Positions 1-6,990 of a stretch of DNA of 11,954 nucleotides are shown here, piece by piece; the first letter of the stretch is position 1; every line of letters begins with the position of its first letter. Both the position numbers and the translations under genes were made by a program. Location: contig CANRLQ010000023.1 in the NCBI GenBank assembly GCA_947631525.1, positions 1 through 11,954 on the forward strand, in the 5' to 3' direction. The notes beneath the pieces were generated by a model. That model saw only the letters and a list, made by a program, of their open reading frames with translations, was not told the origin of the DNA and did not search any database. Origin of the DNA: an uncultured Bacilli bacterium (GTDB taxonomy: Bacteria; Bacillota_I; Bacilli_A; RF39; UBA660).

Positions 1-699
1 CATCATTTTAGTTAAAATATATTGAGCTTGATTAGTATCTTGATACTCATCAACTAAAACATATTTATATAATTCTTGATACTCTTTTAAAACATCTGGA
101 TTTTCATTTAATAATTTAATCGGTAATAATAATAAATCATCAAAGTCAATAGAATTACTTTTAAATAACATTTGCTCATATTTTTTATATATTTCAACTA
201 CTTTTTGTTCAAATTCACAATTAGCATATTTACTATATTCATCTGCATTCATGAGTTCATTTTTAGCACCACTTATTTTACTTTTGATAGCTTTTGGATT
301 ATATTGTTTAGGATCTAAATTAAGTTCTTTCAATATTTTTTTTATTATAGTTAACGAATCATCACTATCAATAATTGTAAAATTCGATTTATAATTTAAT
401 AAATTATAATGTTTCTTTAAAATTGCAAGACCAAATGAATGAAATGTTGATATTTGCATATTATAGCCAATATTCCCTAACATTTTTATAATTCTATCTT
501 TCATTTCATTAGCTGCTTTATTAGTAAATGTAATAGCTAAAATATTATCAGGACTTATTCCTTTTTCTAGTATTAAATAAGCTATTCTTGTTGTAAGAAC
601 CCTAGTTTTCCCTGAACCTGCTCCAGCTAAAACTAAAAGTGGTCCCTCTGTTGTCATAACAGCTTCTCTTTGGCATTCGTTTAAGTTATCTAAGTTCAT
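1..699 (-). CDS. pcrA: UvrD/PcrA-type superfamily 1 DNA helicase, N-terminal part (3' end outside window)
   Basis: ATP-driven 3'-5' DNA helicase of the UvrD/Rep/PcrA group, acting in DNA repair and in clearing obstacles from replication forks. The visible 233 residues begin MNLDNLNECQREAV, which contains the Q motif. They then show Walker A AGAGSGKT (about residues 25-32), motif Ia ITFTNKAANEM, motif Ib STFHSFG, and motif II DEYQDTNQAQ (about 217-226). That covers domains 1A and 1B; the family is usually over 700 residues, so most of the protein lies beyond position 1. The ATG at 699 is chosen because a GGTGAT ribosome site sits just upstream and the Q motif follows immediately. An ATG at 710 is out of frame. 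The gene is divergent from cysE. PcrA is favoured over UvrD or Rep because the host looks like a Bacillota; Rep-like paralogues cannot be excluded from this fragment. Confidence 0.93.
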   Translation of the reverse strand, partial: MNLDNLNECQREAVMTTEGPLLVLAGAGSGKTRVLTTRIAYLILEKGISPDNILAITFTNKAANEMKDRIIKMLGNIGYNMQISTFHSFGLAILKKHYNLLNYKSNFTIIDSDDSLTIIKKILKELNLDPKQYNPKAIKSKISGAKNELMNADEYSKYANCEFEQKVVEIYKKYEQMLFKSNSIDFDDLLLLPIKLLNENPDVLKEYQELYKYVLVDEYQDTNQAQYILTKMM

Positions 700-716
700 A
701 CTATCACCATATTTAT

Positions 717-745
717 TTTACCATATTTTAGCCGTTTCTTATTAT
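717..745 (+). promoter_or_regulatory. Candidate sigma-A-type promoter for cysE
   Basis: TTTACC (717-722) and TATTAT (740-745) are separated by 17 bp. The start point would fall near 752, leaving a leader of about 30 nt with the AAGGAGGG ribosome site intact. A TATAAT at 757-762 also exists, but transcription from it would begin inside the ribosome site. The -35 is imperfect, so this is a moderate call. Confidence 0.4.
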
Positions 746-767
746 TTTTTTGTTTATATAATAATAT

Positions 768-775
768 AAGGAGGG
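768..775 (+). promoter_or_regulatory. Strong ribosome binding site that decides the cysE start
   Basis: AAGGAGGG is close to a perfect anti-16S complement. It is followed by ATT ATT ATA, with the ATA at 782 six bases downstream, the ideal distance. An in-frame TAA at 767-769 rules out any start further upstream. The first conventional start codon in frame (TTG at 854) has no such site and would delete 24 conserved residues. Confidence 0.8.
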
Positions 776-781
776 ATTATT

Positions 782-1303
782 ATAAAATTTTTTAAAGAAT
801 TATATGAAGATGCTTTAAATATCAAGAAAAAAGATCCAGCCGCTAGAAACATATTGGAAGTTATTATTTTATATCCAGGCTTTCATGTTTTAGTAACACA
901 TAAAATAGCTCATTTTTTTTATAATATAAAACTTTTTTTCATTGCTCGTTTAATTTCACAAATATCAAGATTTTTTACAGGAATTGAAATTCATCCTGGT
1001 GCTAAAATCGGAAGAAGATTATTTATCGACCATGGTATGAGTATTGTTATTGGTGAAACTTGTGAAATAGGTGATGATTGTACTATTTATCATGAAGTAA
1101 CGCTAGGTGGTACAGGAAAGGATAAGGATAAAAGACATCCAACTTTAGGTAATAATGTAATGGTAGGAGCTGGTTCTAAAGTGTTAGGCCCAATAAATAT
1201 AGGAAATAATTCTAAAATAGGAGCAGGTAGTGTTGTAGTTAAAGATGTAGAAGAAAATAAAACTATCATTGGAAACTATGCTAATATTTTAAAAAATACT
1301 TAA
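782..1303 (+). CDS. cysE: Serine O-acetyltransferase, apparent non-AUG start
   Basis: Transfers acetyl from acetyl-CoA to L-serine, the first step of cysteine synthesis, in the cytoplasm. The predicted 173 residues contain an N-terminal helical part (KFFKELYEDALNIKKKDPAARN, as in short CysE proteins), the hallmark LISQISRFFTGIEIHPG, and a left-handed beta-helix of hexapeptide repeats. The catalytic His is in IDHG (about His84), and the acetyl-CoA/substrate loop LGGTGKDKDKRHP contains Arg118-His119. The short C-terminus (NILKNT) lacks the terminal Ile that docks CysK in classic CysE, so a stable cysteine synthase complex is doubtful. Homology continues upstream of the TTG at 854, back to the ribosome site, with no ATG, GTG or TTG available; ATA at 782 (or ATT at 779) is therefore the probable start. 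The alternative is an ATG-to-ATA mutation or sequence error. Monocistronic, ended by its own hairpin. Confidence 0.92.
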   Translation: MKFFKELYEDALNIKKKDPAARNILEVIILYPGFHVLVTHKIAHFFYNIKLFFIARLISQISRFFTGIEIHPGAKIGRRLFIDHGMSIVIGETCEIGDDCTIYHEVTLGGTGKDKDKRHPTLGNNVMVGAGSKVLGPINIGNNSKIGAGSVVVKDVEENKTIIGNYANILKNT

Positions 1304-1318
1304 TCATTTTTATTTTAG

Positions 1319-1348
1319 CAAATAAGTATTTTTACTTATTTGTTTTTT
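1319..1348 (+). terminator. Rho-independent terminator of cysE
   Basis: Perfect 10-bp stem CAAATAAGTA / TACTTATTTG with a TTTT loop, followed by six T (1343-1348), 15 bases after the cysE stop. Confidence 0.85.
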
Positions 1349-1349
1349 G

Positions 1350-1378
1350 TTGCAAAAATTTAACATATTTGATATTAT
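1350..1378 (+). promoter_or_regulatory. Sigma-A-type promoter for the membrane-anchored protein gene
   Basis: TTGCAA (1350-1355), 17-bp spacer, TATTAT (1373-1378). It begins two bases after the cysE terminator T-run. Predicted start near 1385, only a few bases before the AGGAGG at 1388-1393, so the leader is very short. Confidence 0.5.
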
Positions 1379-1398
1379 TTATATGATAGGAGGATAAA

Positions 1399-2292
1399 AT
1401 GGAAAACGAAGTTAATGAAAAAGTAGTAAAAAACCAACATGGACCTTTGTACTGGTTAATGGTAATATTAGTTTTATTTATTATAATTTTAATAAGTATT
1501 ACTATTGGTGAAAAAATTAGCAAAACAAAAGTTAACAATGAAAACAATAGTGAAACATCTGAAACAAATAAAACAGAAGAAATTGTTAAATTAAATGATG
1601 AACAAAAAAATGAAATAGCAAGTAAAATTGCCATATTAGTAGGTAGTTCTAATTATACTGGTGGAAAATTAATTAAATGTGGGAATCTTAATACCAATAA
1701 AAAAGTATTCCAAGGTACTTTAAATGAAGATGATAAAGCATTTATTATAACTAGAACAGCTAAAGAAACTGAAACAAAAATAAATGAAAAAAATGTTAAG
1801 TTTAAGAATGAGGAAATTCAAAATTATATTTATGAAGAAACATATCCTGCCATTACTAAAAACGATTATGATACCAATTACAAAAAAGTATTTGGTTCAT
1901 TACCAACCAATTATCCAGATAGAATTGAAGGTTGCCCATATTATGATTTTGAACTTAATTCAAAACAATATTTCTTTATTGGTGGATGTGGAGGTGCTTC
2001 TCCAGCTACTACAGAATATTTAATATATATAGATGATTATAATGTTAATAACAAAACTGTTACTATAACTACTTATGTTGGATTTATATATAAAGCATTC
2101 GGAACTATTAACAAAACATATTCCGATTTAGAGTCAGATGATTATGATGAAAATGATTTACCAGTAAATAAAGAAGTTAAGGCTAGTTCAATAACAGAAG
2201 AAAATAAAACTGAATTTGCTAAATACAACTTCATTTTTGAAAAAGCAGAAGATGGAGAATACTACTTTAAATCAACAGAAAAAGCTAATTAA
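1399..2292 (+). CDS. Hypothetical membrane-anchored extracytoplasmic protein
   Basis: Not a family I recognise. The 297 residues start with a short charged cytoplasmic stretch, then one strongly hydrophobic segment at about 17-37. A polar Asn/Thr/Glu-rich linker follows (about 40-62), then a soluble domain of about 230 residues. The absence of a cleavage site suggests an N-terminal anchor with the domain outside. The domain has three Cys (94, 179, 197), a Gly-rich FIGGCGGASPATTEYLIYIDD segment (about 193-213), and an ending (KYNFIFEKAEDGEYYFKS) like the last strand and hairpin of many NTF2-like or cystatin-like accessory domains; that resemblance is weak inference. The ATG has an AGGAGG site at 1388-1393. 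It is convergent with the ClpC-type gene and shares a terminator with it. No signal links its function to its neighbours. Confidence 0.75.
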   Translation: MENEVNEKVVKNQHGPLYWLMVILVLFIIILISITIGEKISKTKVNNENNSETSETNKTEEIVKLNDEQKNEIASKIAILVGSSNYTGGKLIKCGNLNTNKKVFQGTLNEDDKAFIITRTAKETETKINEKNVKFKNEEIQNYIYEETYPAITKNDYDTNYKKVFGSLPTNYPDRIEGCPYYDFELNSKQYFFIGGCGGASPATTEYLIYIDDYNVNNKTVTITTYVGFIYKAFGTINKTYSDLESDDYDENDLPVNKEVKASSITEENKTEFAKYNFIFEKAEDGEYYFKSTEKAN

Positions 2293-2319
2293 AAAAAGAA
2301 TATTTCTATTCTTTTTTTT
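2291..2319. terminator. Bidirectional terminator between convergent genes
   Basis: A-rich/T-rich hairpin: left arm 2291-2302, loop TTTC (2303-2306), right arm 2307-2318. T-runs leave on both strands. It overlaps the last bases of the stop codon of the + gene and the stop codon of the ClpC-type gene, so it serves both. Confidence 0.8.
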
Positions 2320-4639
2320 ATACATTAGATAATTCTTTTAGTGTTTTTATATTAATATTAAAATTGGAATCTAAAACTTTATCTATTATTTGATTATCTA
2401 ACTTATTTTTTATAATTTTATCTAATTTTCTTGCTCCAAAATCTTTATAATTAGAAAGTTTTAATATTTCGTTAGTTATATTTTTATCTATAGTTACAGT
2501 GATATCTTTTTCTAAATACTTCTTCTTTAAATTATTTAATTTTTTAGTTATGAGTTCTTTTATATTTGCTTCATTTAAATCATTAAAAATAATTATATTA
2601 TCTATTCTATTTACAAACGATAAAGAAAAATTCTCTTTTATTTTATTTAAAATAATATCATTATTTTTTTTATTAAATCCAACATGAATATCATTAAATC
2701 CAACATTTGATGTCATAATAATTGTTACATTATCAAATCGAACAATTCTTCCTTCCGAATCTTTAATTTTTCCCTCATCCAATATTTGATAAAATAAGTT
2801 AATAATAGATTTATTAGCTTTTTCTATTTCATCTAATATAAGAACTGAATATGGTTTATTTCTAATTTCTTCTAAAATATTTTTATTATCATTATACCCG
2901 ATATAGCCTGGAGGTGCCCCAACTATTTTACTTACACTATGTGGTTCTGAAAATTCACTCATATCTAGTCTTATAACATTATTCTCGCCAACCAAACTTT
3001 CCCCAAATAATTTTGCAAGAGCTGTTTTTCCTACTCCCGAAGGCCCTGCAAACATAAATGAATAACATGAATTATTATCCTTAAAACCTAATTTAATTTT
3101 TTTAGCACTTTTTATTACCTCTTTTAAAGCATATTCTTGACCTATAATGTTTTCTTTTAGATTATTTTCTATATTTTTTATAGCAACATTAGTTTCTTTT
3201 AATAATTCATATATTGGTATTTTAGTTTTAATATGAACAACTTCAGCTACATCTTGTTTTGTAACAATTTTTTTATTTTTTTTATAAAGTTTTAATTCAA
3301 TATTATTTATTTCATCCATTATAATATTTTCATTTTCTTTATATTTTGAAGCTAGAGAAAAATTATTATTTAAAATAGCTTCATTTTTTTTATTTGATAT
3401 AAATTCGTATTCTTTTCTTAAATCATTGTATTTTTTTACTTCTTTGCTTTCTTTCAAACTTACTTTGGCACATACTTCATCTAATACATCAATAGATTTA
3501 TCTGGCTGATTTCGATCATAAATATATTTTTCTGATAAATCAATAATTGTATCTATTATTTCATCTTTTATTTCAACCATATGATATTTTTCATAAATTG
3601 GTTTTAATTTATTTAAAATATTTTTTACTTCTTTTTTATCAGGTATTTCGATTTGTATTTTTTGAAATCTTCTTTCTAAAGCAGAATCTTTTTCAATGAA
3701 TTTTTTATATTCATCAGTTGTAGTTGCTCCTATACATCTTAGTTTACCGCGAGCTAAAGCTGGTTTAAAGATATTAGAAGCATCTATTGCTCCTTCTGCA
3801 CCTCCTGCTCCTACTAAAGTATGAATTTCATCTATAAATAAAATTATATCATCATTCTCTTCACATTCTTTTATTATTTTATTTACTCTTTCTTCAAATT
3901 CTCCACGATATTTAGTTCCAGCTACAGCACTTGCCATATCTAAACTAATTATTTTTTTATTTTTCAAAAACATTGGTGCTTCTTTACTAACAATCATTCT
4001 GCTTAATTCTTCAACAATAGCTGTTTTCCCTACTCCTGCTTCTCCAATTAGTAATGGATTGTTTTTAGTTCTTCTTGATAATACTTCTAATAATCTTTTT
4101 ATTTCTTTATCTCTTCCAACAACAGGATCTAGTTTATTTTCTAAGGCTTTTTTTGTTAAATCTATACCTAACTCTTCTAGCAATAATTTTTTACTTTTCT
4201 TTCTTTTTTTAGAATGTGTAAATGAATATGAAAAATCTTTGTAAAGCTTATCTAAATCAATATTCATTCCAAGCATGATACGTATTGCTACTCCTTCTCC
4301 TTCTTCTAACATAGCAACAAATAAATGTTCAATTGTTACTTCACCATTATTATTTTCTTTACTATCAATTATAGATGTTTCAATTACACGTTTTAAAAGT
4401 GGTGTATATAAAAACCATTTGCTTTCTTCTTTACCTATTCCAATAATGTTAATTATTTCTTCTCTTAAGCTATTATAATCAAGATTATATTCTTTTAAGC
4501 TTTTACTAATGTTATTATTATTTTTTAAAATAGCAAGTAAAAGATGTTCACTTCCAACATAAGGATGTTTTAAATTTGCCATCTCTTTTTTAGCTTCTAC
4601 TAATATATTTCTAGCTTCATTTGTAAAATTACCAAACAT
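2318..4639 (-). CDS. clpC: ClpC-type AAA+ unfoldase, ClpP partner
   Basis: Hexameric ATPase that unfolds substrates and feeds them to ClpP, normally with MecA/McsB-type adaptors; cytoplasmic. The 773 residues show two Clp N-terminal repeats (about 1-145) and D1 with Walker A GEAGVGKT (199-206), Walker B FIDEIHT (about 268-274) and arginine fingers LERRF (about 321-325). A short ClpC-style middle domain with a UVR-like segment follows (about 400-460), then D2 with Walker A GPSGVGKT (532-539), LDEIEKA (602-608) and sensor-2 GARKLD. VGF at 653-655 is in the position of the B. subtilis ClpC loop that binds ClpP, which argues against a ClpB disaggregase; the short middle domain agrees. Slightly shorter than typical ClpC (about 810). 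An AAGGAAG ribosome site precedes the ATG. The gene stands alone: no ctsR, mcsA or mcsB adjoins it, and I see no CtsR or CIRCE operator in 4640-4730. Confidence 0.93.
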   Translation of the reverse strand: MFGNFTNEARNILVEAKKEMANLKHPYVGSEHLLLAILKNNNNISKSLKEYNLDYNSLREEIINIIGIGKEESKWFLYTPLLKRVIETSIIDSKENNNGEVTIEHLFVAMLEEGEGVAIRIMLGMNIDLDKLYKDFSYSFTHSKKRKKSKKLLLEELGIDLTKKALENKLDPVVGRDKEIKRLLEVLSRRTKNNPLLIGEAGVGKTAIVEELSRMIVSKEAPMFLKNKKIISLDMASAVAGTKYRGEFEERVNKIIKECEENDDIILFIDEIHTLVGAGGAEGAIDASNIFKPALARGKLRCIGATTTDEYKKFIEKDSALERRFQKIQIEIPDKKEVKNILNKLKPIYEKYHMVEIKDEIIDTIIDLSEKYIYDRNQPDKSIDVLDEVCAKVSLKESKEVKKYNDLRKEYEFISNKKNEAILNNNFSLASKYKENENIIMDEINNIELKLYKKNKKIVTKQDVAEVVHIKTKIPIYELLKETNVAIKNIENNLKENIIGQEYALKEVIKSAKKIKLGFKDNNSCYSFMFAGPSGVGKTALAKLFGESLVGENNVIRLDMSEFSEPHSVSKIVGAPPGYIGYNDNKNILEEIRNKPYSVLILDEIEKANKSIINLFYQILDEGKIKDSEGRIVRFDNVTIIMTSNVGFNDIHVGFNKKNNDIILNKIKENFSLSFVNRIDNIIIFNDLNEANIKELITKKLNNLKKKYLEKDITVTIDKNITNEILKLSNYKDFGARKLDKIIKNKLDNQIIDKVLDSNFNINIKTLKELSNV

Positions 4640-4727
4640 ATAATCTTCCTTTCCATTATCATTCTATGTTTATAATGATTAAAAAGTAATTATTTTAATC
4701 AACAAATTTCTAATTTTAGTAATATTA

Positions 4728-4758
4728 AAAACCTCGTTTCTTAAATAAACGAGGTTTT
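4728..4758 (-). terminator. Terminator of the pseudopilin-like gene
   Basis: Perfect 12-bp stem AAAACCTCGTTT / AAACGAGGTTTT with a 7-nt loop, located 58 bases after the stop at 4817. On the minus strand the stem is followed by a T-rich tract. It separates this gene from clpC downstream; the + strand T-run is also passable, but no + gene ends here. Confidence 0.85.
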
Positions 4759-4816
4759 ATTAAATTGTTTTCAATTTTTAAATACTTGATTATTTTTATT
4801 GTGCATAAAATTAAAT

Positions 4817-6445
4817 CTAATCATTAATTATTGTCTGAGTACTAGCTGTTAAGTAATCTTTACCATCATGTATCATTCCATACAATGTACCATTTGATGT
4901 AAACGTTATACTTGGAGTTGTACTTGTTGTCTTATACCATGTATCAGCTGTTATTGTTGTTGTTGCTCCACTACAATTACCTGGATTTTCTTCTGTTCCA
5001 CATGATGATACATCGACATCACTTGTTGCATTAACTGTTGATTTAAAATAATATGTTGGGTTTGTTACATTACTTATTGTATATGTTATTTTAACTTTTT
5101 TAATTTGTTCTTCTGTATCTGATTGTATACTTGTAACATCAAAACTTACTGTTGTTTTACCTGTTTGGGTATTTTCTTTTACTTCTTTTGTTAAACCTGA
5201 ACCATTTGTTGTTGTTAACTTATAATAATATGTTTGTCCACTTGTTAAATCACTTATCGTACATGTATTATTGGCAACTGTTCCATTACTTCCATAGCTT
5301 TCACTTGTTCCATATTCACATGTTGTTTCTTTTATTTCTGATTCACTATCTGTTGCTGTATATGGTATTATCATACTTGTTGTTGTTTTTAATACTGTAC
5401 CTAATATTAAATTTGGAATTGTTGAATCTATTTTACTTTCTCCATATGTTGATAAACCTGATATATTTACTTCATCACTTATTAATGCATAGATTGTACC
5501 ATTATTTCTTATAGTTATTATTGGTTCATTATTGTTTGTCTGTTCATACCAGTATCCTGCTTTCATTTCTGTTGTTTTATTTTCACTACAATTTTCTAAA
5601 TTTGGTTCTACTTCATTTCCACATTCTCTTACTTCTTCACTACTTGTTCCTCCCATAGTTGTTTTATAATAATATTTACCATTTTCTATTCCTTCAGTAT
5701 CATATTTTATTTTTATTTCTTTACTTTGCGCATATTCTGTATCACTTGGATTTTTACTATATATTTCAAATGTTGGATTATTTAATTCTTTTGTTGCTAC
5801 TTTCTTACTTACTACTGATTTCATTCCTTTTCCATTGGTACATCTTACTTTTATTTTATATACTTCTCCTGCTTTTAATTTGTCAAATGTATATTTGTTT
5901 TTTAAACCTCCATTTATCCATGTTTTCCCATCATCATTACTATATTCATATCTTGCTATTTCTGTTTCAGGATCACTACATGTTGCTTGAATTTTTATTT
6001 TATCAGTATAACTTTCATAGTTTGCTGATATTACTGGCTGTGTAAAATCTTCATACACTCCTTCACAACTTCTATTATCTATTATTTCATAATCGGAACT
6101 ATTTCCTTTTCCAACTGTTACTCTTACAGCACTATTTAATGGTATTTCCTTTTTTGTTTTTACATCAATTAATGGTTTGCTTAATTTTTTTGCCTCTACT
6201 AATGTTTCTATATTTATACAATAACTTTCACCTTCAATTTTATTTTTAAAATATTCATTATTATCTTCTATATATAATTGGGTTGCTTCATAAATTATTT
6301 GCTTTTCCAAATCACTTATTTGTCCTTTTTGGTCATTTAATCTATTTAACATTGTTGGTAGTAACAATACTGTTATTAATGATATTATAAATATGGTTGC
6401 TACTACCTCTATTAATGTAAAGCCTCTTTCTTTATTTTCTAGCAT
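4817..6445 (-). CDS. Prepilin-like (type IV pseudopilin) surface protein with duplicated FN3-like/unknown module
   Basis: The 542 residues begin MLENKERGFTLIEVVATIFI, a textbook class III signal: prepilin peptidase should cut after Gly8 and methylate Phe9, and Glu13 is the conserved Glu+5. The hydrophobic helix spans about 9-30. Residues about 31-133 form a small pilin-like head with Cys76 and Cys127. After that come two copies of a two-domain unit. Domain A (about 135-222 and 341-432) resembles a fibronectin type III or Ig-like sandwich, with L(K/T)(A/S)G(E/Q)xYxxKxxxxNGxG. Domain B (about 223-340 and 433-542) has YY(Y/F)K(T/S)T, a Cys pair (275/286 and 482/491), WY, and NGT(I/L)Y. The Cys pairs suggest disulfides outside the cell. 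Ser/Thr/Asn-rich composition fits a surface protein or adhesin. No assembly ATPase, platform protein or prepilin peptidase is in the window, so its export machinery must be elsewhere. AAAGGAG precedes the ATG. Confidence 0.85.
   Translation of the reverse strand: MLENKERGFTLIEVVATIFIISLITVLLLPTMLNRLNDQKGQISDLEKQIIYEATQLYIEDNNEYFKNKIEGESYCINIETLVEAKKLSKPLIDVKTKKEIPLNSAVRVTVGKGNSSDYEIIDNRSCEGVYEDFTQPVISANYESYTDKIKIQATCSDPETEIARYEYSNDDGKTWINGGLKNKYTFDKLKAGEVYKIKVRCTNGKGMKSVVSKKVATKELNNPTFEIYSKNPSDTEYAQSKEIKIKYDTEGIENGKYYYKTTMGGTSSEEVRECGNEVEPNLENCSENKTTEMKAGYWYEQTNNNEPIITIRNNGTIYALISDEVNISGLSTYGESKIDSTIPNLILGTVLKTTTSMIIPYTATDSESEIKETTCEYGTSESYGSNGTVANNTCTISDLTSGQTYYYKLTTTNGSGLTKEVKENTQTGKTTVSFDVTSIQSDTEEQIKKVKITYTISNVTNPTYYFKSTVNATSDVDVSSCGTEENPGNCSGATTTITADTWYKTTSTTPSITFTSNGTLYGMIHDGKDYLTASTQTIIND
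4820..6043 (-). repeat. Tandem A-B domain duplication inside the pseudopilin-like gene
   Basis: Two roughly 200-residue units (about 5426-6043 and 4820-5425) share the order FN3-like domain, then a Cys-pair domain. Matching landmarks are NGKGMKS versus NGSGLTK in domain A. In domain B they are YYYKTT versus YYFKST, CGNEVEPNLENC versus CGTEENPGNC, GYWYEQT versus DTWYKTT, and NNGTIYALI versus SNGTLYGMI. The copies are diverged at DNA level, so this is an old duplication. Boundaries are approximate. Confidence 0.75.
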
Positions 6446-6482
6446 ATTTTATACTCCTTTTACCATTATTATTTCAATATTT

Positions 6483-6511
6483 ATTATACAAAAAAACCAG
6501 TGGTTTTTCAA
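6483..6511 (-). promoter_or_regulatory. Near-consensus sigma-A promoter of the pseudopilin-like gene, inside a terminator
   Basis: Reading the minus strand: TTGAAA (6511-6506), a 17-bp spacer (6505-6489), TATAAT (6488-6483). Predicted start near 6476, with AAAGGAG and the ATG at 6445 downstream. The -35 box occupies the loop and first stem base of the preceding operon's terminator, and the spacer covers the other stem arm. Confidence 0.7.
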
Positions 6512-6521
6512 CTAGTTTTTT
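6490..6521 (-). terminator. Terminator of the glycan operon
   Basis: On the minus strand AAAAAACTAGT (6521-6511) pairs with ACTGGTTTTTT (6501-6491) through a 9-nt loop, with a single G-U wobble, and runs into a stretch of seven T. On the plus strand the same position is a C-A mismatch, which shows the hairpin is built for minus-strand transcription. It lies 7 bases after the stop of the last operon gene. Confidence 0.8.
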
Positions 6522-6528
6522 TTATAAA

Positions 6529-6990
6529 TTATTTCATTTTTTTCTCCAATTTTTTAATAAAATTTTCTGTATTACTTTCATATATATTAGGTGTAAATTC
6601 CTTACTTATTTCAAACAAATCATCTAAATTATTATTTTTATCAAGTTCTAATATATAACCTCCTTCACTAAATTTTTTAACTAACTCTTCTTGATGATTA
6701 TCGATATGTTCACCATATTCAGGCAATCTTGAACAAGCTATAATTTTTTTTCCTTTTTTAAGAGGCTCTACAATAGAACCTGTACCACCATGCGTAATTA
6801 TTAAATCGGCCATATCAACTAATTTTTCCATAGTATCATAGTTAAAAAAGTTATAAATTTCCAATTTATCACTTTCATATTTGGTATGACCTGCTTGAAC
6901 GACTATTCGATCTTTAATATTACTTTTTTCTATATAATCTAACAATCTTTTAAATTGTTCTTTTTGGGTACCTAATGTAACTAATATCAA
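6529..6990 (-). CDS. Alg13-like glycosyltransferase, catalytic/UDP-sugar subunit (PssE/EpsF/Cps14G type)
   Basis: Family-28-type glycosyltransferase C-terminal half. In eukaryotic Alg13/Alg14 and streptococcal Cps14F/Cps14G-type systems it binds the nucleotide sugar and works with an Alg14-like membrane partner to add a sugar to a lipid-linked acceptor. The 153 residues start MILVTLGTQKEQFKRLL, matching the family N-terminus. They carry the donor-binding HGGTGS (67-72) followed by EPL, and EHIDNHQEEL (about 94-103). The start is TTG at 6990: GGGGGTGG (7003-6996) lies five bases upstream, and the TTG overlaps the TGA stop of the partner gene as TTGA. A longer reading frame to 7044 would add residues not seen in the family and overlap the partner by nearly 60 nt. 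Last gene of the operon, followed by its terminator. The sugar cannot be told from sequence. Confidence 0.88.
   Translation of the reverse strand: MILVTLGTQKEQFKRLLDYIEKSNIKDRIVVQAGHTKYESDKLEIYNFFNYDTMEKLVDMADLIITHGGTGSIVEPLKKGKKIIACSRLPEYGEHIDNHQEELVKKFSEGGYILELDKNNNLDDLFEISKEFTPNIYESNTENFIKKLEKKMK

Noticed and set aside
1332..1634. Minus-strand hydrophobic open frame opposite the start of the membrane-anchored protein gene
   Set aside because: Antisense shadow: its hydrophobic and Ser-rich parts are the complement of the other gene's anchor and Asn/Glu linker, and it runs through the cysE terminator hairpin.
4640..4730. CtsR or CIRCE operator upstream of clpC
   Set aside because: Searched by eye on both strands for AGGTCAAA tandems and TTAGCACTC-N9-GAGTGCTAA; neither is present. 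Only A/T-rich near-repeats occur.
5152..6045. Long plus-strand open frames antisense to the pseudopilin gene, very rich in Leu, Tyr and His
   Set aside because: They mirror the Thr/Ser/Asn-rich codons of the minus-strand gene, lack ribosome sites, have no recognisable domain and would be biased nonsense if translated.
6501..6515. Regulatory RNA or riboswitch between the glycan operon and the pseudopilin gene
   Set aside because: The only structure is the simple terminator hairpin; the predicted leader from about 6476 to 6445 is too short for a riboswitch.
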